This document shows positions 59,356 to 64,000 of a stretch of 64,000 nt of DNA, piece by piece. The notes under the pieces were generated by a model, which was not told the origin of the DNA, did no database searches, and was given only the letters and a program-made list of their open reading frames with translations. Numbering within the stretch: position 1 is the stretch's first letter; each line of letters opens with the position of its first letter. The DNA comes from Misgurnus anguillicaudatus (taxonomy: Eukaryota; Chordata; Actinopteri; Cypriniformes; Cobitidae), in contig NC_073356.2 of the NCBI RefSeq assembly GCF_027580225.2, positions 10,183,001 through 10,247,000 of the forward strand, given 5' to 3'. A program made the position numbers and the translations under genes.

Positions 59356-59914
59356 TATGTACAAAACTGTATGCCGGTAAAGCTGCTAATATGTAAAGAA
59401 TTAACATATTCATTCTGTCAATATGTCGATATTATACGTTTCAGTGTGTATTAAAACGTAAGTAAAATACACACGTATTCTCATGAGATCACTTTGGACG
59501 GTTCCATGCTTGCCCTGTTCTGATCAAGTTTATAAAGTATTTGGTACGTGCTGTTCTTTAGTAGGTTTAGCCTTCCCTACCATTACCACACCATGTTTAT
59601 GTTAACATATCAGTCTGTGTATAAGTGGATGAGGAACATCAGGTGCATTGTCCAAGATTCACCTGGCCAAATATCACAAAAACTTGTCTTTCTTTCTGTT
59701 AATTATATTATAAAGTCATCTATTTTGTTTGTAACATAAGATTCAGACTTGATACGTTTATTTCGATATGTTAAACAGAACCAGAAACGCAAAGGGTAAT
59801 CTGGTGTTAAAGAGCTGGAGAGATTACTTGGTCACAGTGTGAGTGTGACAGCTTTTGGATTGTTGGAAATGTACTTACAACACAACCCTGTGACTAATTC
59901 CTGCCCAAATGCCA

Positions 59915-60060
59915 CACTGTAAAGAAAAAAAATGCAGCATGAAGTTAATGCAACTTGGTTTTGCAAGTCAATTCAACCAAGTATTTTAAGTTTTGACTTG
60001 TTATAAGTTGACAAAGTTAAAAGTTACAAAAATATATGTTGATTTGACTATTTTTACAGT
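59915..60060. mobile_element. CACTG-type MITE near the common acceptor
   Basis: Starts CACTGTAAAGAAAAAAA and ends TTTTTACAGT, with AAGTCAA/TTGACTT foldback. Lies about 310 bases before common exon 2. Confidence 0.65.
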
Positions 60061-60369
60061 TTAGTTTTTACAGGTGCTCCTGTTGGGCACAGAAAGAACG
60101 TGCCAAGTTACATTAGTCACGCACACACTTGCATTATAGGAAAATGAAGTGAATATAGACGTGCCCTTCCACCAAAACCTTCACTGCACATGCATTACCA
60201 TCTTGATTTGATTTGAAGGAAACAATTAACCAAGAAAGACTTGGATGACTGTGATTTGATGACACTGAATTTTCCATGATTCTTCTTTGGTGATCTCATA
60301 CCGCATGTTCCGAAGAAGAAAAACTGCATTCATGTTGAGACCAACAACAGCTTTTTCTTTCTTCAGCAG

Positions 60370-60522
60370 GGCAAAAGCAGGATGATCAGAAAAAGCTAAG
60401 TGTACACTATACAGCGTCTCAGCACCATCAGGACAATGTTTTCATTGAGGGCTGTAGGCCTCAGTACCTAGAAGATCTACATACTGAGGCCCAGGAAGGA
60501 CTGAAGATCTTACAGCAGGAAG
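60370..60522 (+). CDS. nhsl3: nhsl3 common exon 2
   Basis: First exon shared by all isoforms. Acceptor CAGCAG ends at 60369 and donor gtgagc starts at 60523. Length is 153 bases, phase 1 in and phase 1 out. It encodes GQKQDDQKKLSVHYTASQHH, then a segment with QDNVF and LEDLHTEAQEGLKILQQE. The second half lines up with the human KIAA1522 stretch QDNVF...LEELHTQAQEGLRSL, a helical, coiled-coil-like piece conserved across the NHS family. For the canonical-type isoform it covers residues 19-70. The acceptor is a tandem NAGNAG site: using the upstream CAG at 60366 would add one alanine without changing frame. Confidence 0.9.
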
Positions 60523-60604
60523 GTGAGCTTTATCCCCATTACATCAAACGCACAACAACATAATGATCTACAGTATGACATGTGCTTTTCTTTATTTCAT
60601 GCAG

Positions 60605-60645
60605 AGCACAGAAATGGGTTGGATTTTCAGGATGATCAGAGTTTG
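60605..60645 (+). CDS. nhsl3: nhsl3 common exon 3 (microexon-sized)
   Basis: A 41-base exon between the acceptor tttcatgcag (ends 60604) and the donor gtacgt (starts 60646). It completes a split Glu codon and adds HRNGLDFQDDQSL. Phase 1 in and phase 0 out, so its removal would break the frame to the next exon. It corresponds to the short segment after the LHTQAQEGL helix in human KIAA1522. It is too small to appear as an ORF; it is supported by splice signals and by phase continuity with both neighbours. The intron before it is only 82 bases. Confidence 0.82.
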
Positions 60646-60785
60646 GTACGTTTTTATTTATTTCTGAGAAATAAATGTGATGAAATGTGAACTGAACAAT
60701 AATTTTTAAGAATTTTAGACACATAAAGGTGTAGAAATTGTGTTGTTAATAATTCAATCCTATACTGCCCTTGACTCCTCCATAG

Positions 60786-60909
60786 CCAGAAGATGCCAGC
60801 TCAAGAGATAGAGATGAATCATTGGAGACTAACAGCACTGCTGGAAACTCAATCATCTCAGCGTCTTCTGCCTCAGCAGTGTCTTCTCGTCCAGTGCTTA
60901 CACGGCAAG
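60786..60909 (+). CDS. nhsl3: nhsl3 common exon 4
   Basis: Acceptor cctccatag ends at 60785 and donor gtatat starts at 60910. 124 bases, phase 0 in and phase 1 out, residues 84-125 of the canonical-type isoform. It encodes an acidic, then serine-rich stretch (PEDASSRDRDESLE, then SIISASSASAVSSRPVLTRQ) that parallels the serine-rich linker preceding the RGSTF segment of human KIAA1522. Likely disordered and phosphorylated (inference). An open frame that starts at 60793 and crosses the donor is out of frame with the gene and is not used. Confidence 0.85.
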
Positions 60910-61167
60910 GTATATCACGCTGACTTAAGGCCTAAAAATAAACTGTACTCAGTGACACATACAAGCTCTTTTTGTTTTGTGCTCTTCTCTAATGTGCATT
61001 GTGGTTTAATGTATTCATGTGCCTCCTACAGGACACATAGGGAAGGTGCAGTAGCAAAACATAACAGCTACAACTTAGATTTCATGTGTTTTTTCAAAAC
61101 ACCTGGAGGGAATGGGTTAGGTTTGGGAACTCTTGGTGTTTATTCCTTGTATTTAATCCTCCCGTAG

Positions 61168-61287
61168 GTTCCACATTTAAGCCCTTAAATCCAGTTAAAA
61201 GGTTGGACAGGACAAGGAGGAGAAGCAGAAGAACAACTATTATGGGCATTCCACAGCAAGTCCAAAAAGAACTGGATATGGGAACTA
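61168..61287 (+). CDS. nhsl3: nhsl3 common exon 5 (basic NHS-family motif)
   Basis: Acceptor tcccgtag ends at 61167 and the chosen donor gtaact starts at 61288. 120 bases, phase 1 in and out, residues 125-165. It encodes GSTFKPLNPVKRL and then the family signature RTRRRSRRTTIMGIPQQVQK, which aligns with human [22 protein letters not shown]. This arginine-rich block followed by (I/L)(G)(I/L)PQ is the most recognisable NHS-family motif. The donor was picked because it restores frame with the next exon. Reading on past it gives an unrelated tail and a stop at about 61360. Confidence 0.88.
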
Positions 61288-61417
61288 GTAACTATGCTTG
61301 TGTTATTTTCATTTGCAATTCAGTTTCTGACCATGACCTTAAAAAAGAAACTTTTATATAAGATTAACTATTTTTCAAAAGTTAAAAGAATGATTACTTT
61401 GTTTGGTTTCTATGAAG

Positions 61418-64000
61418 ATATGGCAAGAGGAACCATACAACAGCTTCCAAACGGAGAACAATTCAGTGAAGATGATTCATCTGGCAGAATTGTGATCCCA
61501 ACAATTGATGGAGAACCTCCTTCAGGACATCATGAAGGGGCTCGGGTACACCTGCAAAATATTGAGGCTCTTCAGACATCGAAAGATGAGGAGCTTCTGA
61601 TACAACACATCCAGTCTGTCTATCAAGATGACATGTCAGTAAGCCGAAAGCTGGGGAAACCAATATGCCCATTGCAGAGGCCTAAATCTCTGGCTGTGCC
61701 AGGCATGATCACTTCCACTTTACTACAGGAGCCTCAAGGTCCTGTCATGTCCATCTCACCACAAGCAACGTATTTATCCAAGATCATTCCAAACGCAGTT
61801 CTGCCCGCTGCAATAGACATAATCGAAATTAATCACGGTCTCTGCCAGCATAGCATCAGTGCCATTAGCAAAGGAAGCTCAACAGCTAGCCCAGCTTCTT
61901 CACGGTCGGGAGGTAGAAGAAGTGAAGGTCCAAATAGCACCAGCTCCACGCGAAGCCATTCACGATCATCAGAGACTGTTGTCTCCAACTCCTCCACAAT
62001 CTCTTCAAAAGAAAATGGTTCACCAATTTGTGTTGCTGACGGCACCAAAGAAGTCTCTGATGTAAACCCAAAGGACATACACGCTTCAAGCTTAAACAGT
62101 AATACAAGTACTAAGCAGAGAGTGGAGCACAAGGCATTGAGTGATGCAGAAGAAAACATCAGAAGCAGCAGTCCGTGCTCTCGTAGCCTCTCTGTGATGA
62201 AGACAAAACTACCACCAGCACCACCACAGAGAACCTATTCTCTGCACCATGAGAAACTCAAGCGGAGATCAAAGGACTGGGTAAATGGAAAAGATTTCAA
62301 AGATATCGCACCAAACAATAGACAGAACTCATCAAAAGGCTTAGAGTCATCTCTAAAGTCCAGTCCAGGGAGTCCTGACCAGGCTTTTACTGGATGTCAA
62401 GCGGGATCAAGTAGTTCATCTCCACAGAAAATAACATCTAGTGAAAGTAAATTTGATAGGACTTTGTCTCCTTCGAGTGGATACTCAAGTCAGAGTGGCA
62501 CACCAACACATTCCCCTAAAGAGGTCAGTCCATCCTCACCTGGAAATAGGAGCGCTAAGCATTCAAGATGTACAGGAGTACAGACCTCCCCAGTGGTCTC
62601 AGTTTCTTCATCCATGACGTCTCTGTCTTCAGTCACATCAGACGCCACACATCACGATATGCAAACTAATACCACTCCATCAGAGCCACTAAAGCTCTTC
62701 CCTCCTGTTACAATAGCACAAAATAAATTGACATCCCCACAGCCAACAATCACCCTTAGGGACCGGTTTAACATTCCACCTCCACCTAAGGTAAAGGCCC
62801 CCTCTCCCCCACCTCCTGAAACCTGGATTCACAATAAACGCACATTTGAACTGTTATGTGGCCCAGGTCCAAACCTCTGTAGGTTAGATCAACTTCAAAA
62901 GCAACCGAAAGAGACATTAATTGGTGAAACTCAAAACACAGATTTAGTGCATAATGTTACGCAAATCATTCCAGAAATACAGACCTTAGAAGAAACAAGC
63001 GCTGTGTCTCAACTAGAGAACAAAGAATATGTATTGGAAGAGCAAAATGAGAGAGTGCTACAACAAGTGCATGAACAAATGGTGGCTGAACATCCAGCAA
63101 CAAGATCAACATTACACAATGAACAAAGTAAACAAGAAGGTCCAGAAACAAAGGAGCAGAGAAATGTAGATGACCAAAAGGAACAAGGTATTCAAACAAA
63201 TCCTAATAAGAAGATACCAACTATTGAAGTTGATCAACCAAACTCTGAAGTGAATACTTCAACTGCAAACTGTTACAAAACTGATGCAGAGAACCAAAGA
63301 CACTGCACTGTAAAGGACATTACTAATCAAAAATCAATGCAAACTTTAAATATAGAAGTACATGAGGTCCGTGGCATTTCTCCACCCCCTTCTCCACCTC
63401 CAGCACACCACCCACCACCACCACCCACTAAACAATTGTCACCCTCTAGAGTGTCTATTCCAGCACCTGGTGAGGAGAAACATAGGCACGAGACAGAGGT
63501 AGAATCTGCATCTCTGGAATCTTCTTGGCCTCCACCACCGCCACCCATAGATGGTTCAGCTGACTTGATATTTGAGGAGCAAGATGAACTTCCCGAATTT
63601 CCCCCACCACCTCCTTCATTTATCCATGAGCCACTCTCAGAAAAGGGTCTTGAAGAATCATGCGAAGAACAAATCAACTCAGTCTCTGATACGGCCAGTG
63701 GTTTAGAGAAAATAATTACCATTCTGCCAAAAAGATCTCTACTTAACAGTACGGTTATGGATGTCAGGCAATATGACAAGCCAAAATCTTGCACCAACAT
63801 CTTACCTGTGGACCAAGCTGACTCTCCTGAGAGGTCTATACTTTCACAGGATGAACATCCACCAAAGTCAACTACGTCAGCACACGATTCATCCGAACAA
63901 GCATCAGCTGATCCTCAGGCAGAGTCTAATATTGTGCCTCTTGCACCTCCTTTGCCAGTGGAAGACCCATCTACTGTCAACATCAGAAGGCAACCAAGCC
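61418..64000 (+). CDS. nhsl3: nhsl3 large common exon 6 (partial, runs off the window)
   Basis: Acceptor ttctatgaag ends at 61417. The frame, with ATG/Met codon at 61420, is open to the window end: about 860 codons, canonical-type residues 166 to 1025, with no stop. Recognised conserved blocks: MSISPQATYLSKIIPNAVLP from residue 275, RTLSPSSGYSSQSGTPT (512-528, identical to what I recall for human), DRFNIPPPPKVKAPSPPPPE (from 613), PPPSPPPAHHPPPPPTK, SWPPPPPPIDG and EFPPPPPSF (F at 892). FPPPP is the known ligand type for Ena/VASP EVH1 domains, and the proline runs suit SH3 domains. NHS-family proteins act with WAVE/Abi and Ena/VASP at the actin cortex, so a role in actin remodelling and cell spreading is expected. 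The region is serine- and proline-rich and probably disordered. Human KIAA1522 is about 1035 residues, so the fish protein is longer. Confidence 0.93.

Larger units (their letters stand above)
13829..60369 (+). other. nhsl3 intron 1 of isoform A (contains exons B and C)
   Basis: 46.5 kb between the exon A donor and the common acceptor. For isoform B the intron starts at 30831, for isoform C at 56575. Apart from exons B and C, I find only transposons, simple repeats and AT-rich sequence; no second gene on either strand. Open frames here are short, start at random and match no family, except transposon remnants listed separately. Confidence 0.7.

Noticed and set aside
60793..61167. 124-codon + strand ORF across exon 4 and intron
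   Set aside because: Out of frame with the conserved protein; crosses a donor and an acceptor that fit the gene.
61833..62159. 108-codon minus-strand ORF
   Set aside because: Antisense shadow of nhsl3 exon 6.
63327..63800. 157-codon minus-strand ORF rich in Gly
   Set aside because: Exact shadow of the proline-rich coding of nhsl3 exon 6 on the other strand.

Overview
The window looks like a teleost fish nuclear genome, most probably a cyprinid or close relative. I infer this from the dense small DNA transposons with TA, TTAA, TAA and 8-bp target-site duplications, a decayed Tc1-like transposon, fish-type SINE and LINE remnants, and one vertebrate multi-exon gene. There is no prokaryotic signature, no CRISPR array and no convincing functional RNA gene. 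The exact species cannot be named from the sequence.

The only protein-coding gene I can support is the 5' part of the teleost orthologue of KIAA1522 (NHSL3, Nance-Horan syndrome protein family), on the + strand. Five common coding exons lie at 60370-60522, 60605-60645, 60786-60909, 61168-61287 and 61418-64000. The last one is still open at the window edge. Three mutually exclusive first coding exons lie upstream: 13591-13828 (MSRRSSAGDLVPKD...), 30722-30830 (MGNSNSKK..., a myristoylation-type start) and 56520-56574 (MVVFISTN..., like the canonical human start). All three end in phase 1 at a GT donor and fit the same acceptor near 60370. The gene therefore appears to have at least three promoters over about 47 kb, each giving a different N-terminal module to one proline- and serine-rich actin-regulator-type body.

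Region by region. 1-10.4 kb is intergenic or far 5' sequence packed with nested transposons: a hAT-like element holding a solo LTR, a Tc1 pseudogene, and a LINE buried in two DNA elements and itself interrupted by another. 10.4-13.6 kb leads into the first promoter. 13.8-30.5 kb is intron with a hAT element (15.2-16.6), a miniature LTR retrotransposon inside a MITE (20.9-22.65), a TTAA-element cluster (22.8-23.5), an 80-95 bp minisatellite of about 20 units (25.4-27.5) and nested long palindromes (28.16-29.29). 30.8-56.5 kb is intron with back-to-back TTAA elements (31.5-32.5), two large CACTG...CAGTG elements (35.98-38.83 and 42.12-45.46), PIF/Harbinger-like MITEs, a long hairpin (49.9-50.1) and a four-deep transposon nest (52.77-54.28). 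56.6-60.4 kb is the last long intron.

Mobile element names are based on termini, target-site duplications and recognisable protein fragments read by eye; no database search was possible. The large introns look like ordinary teleost repeat-rich introns, and no functional gene is evident inside them.
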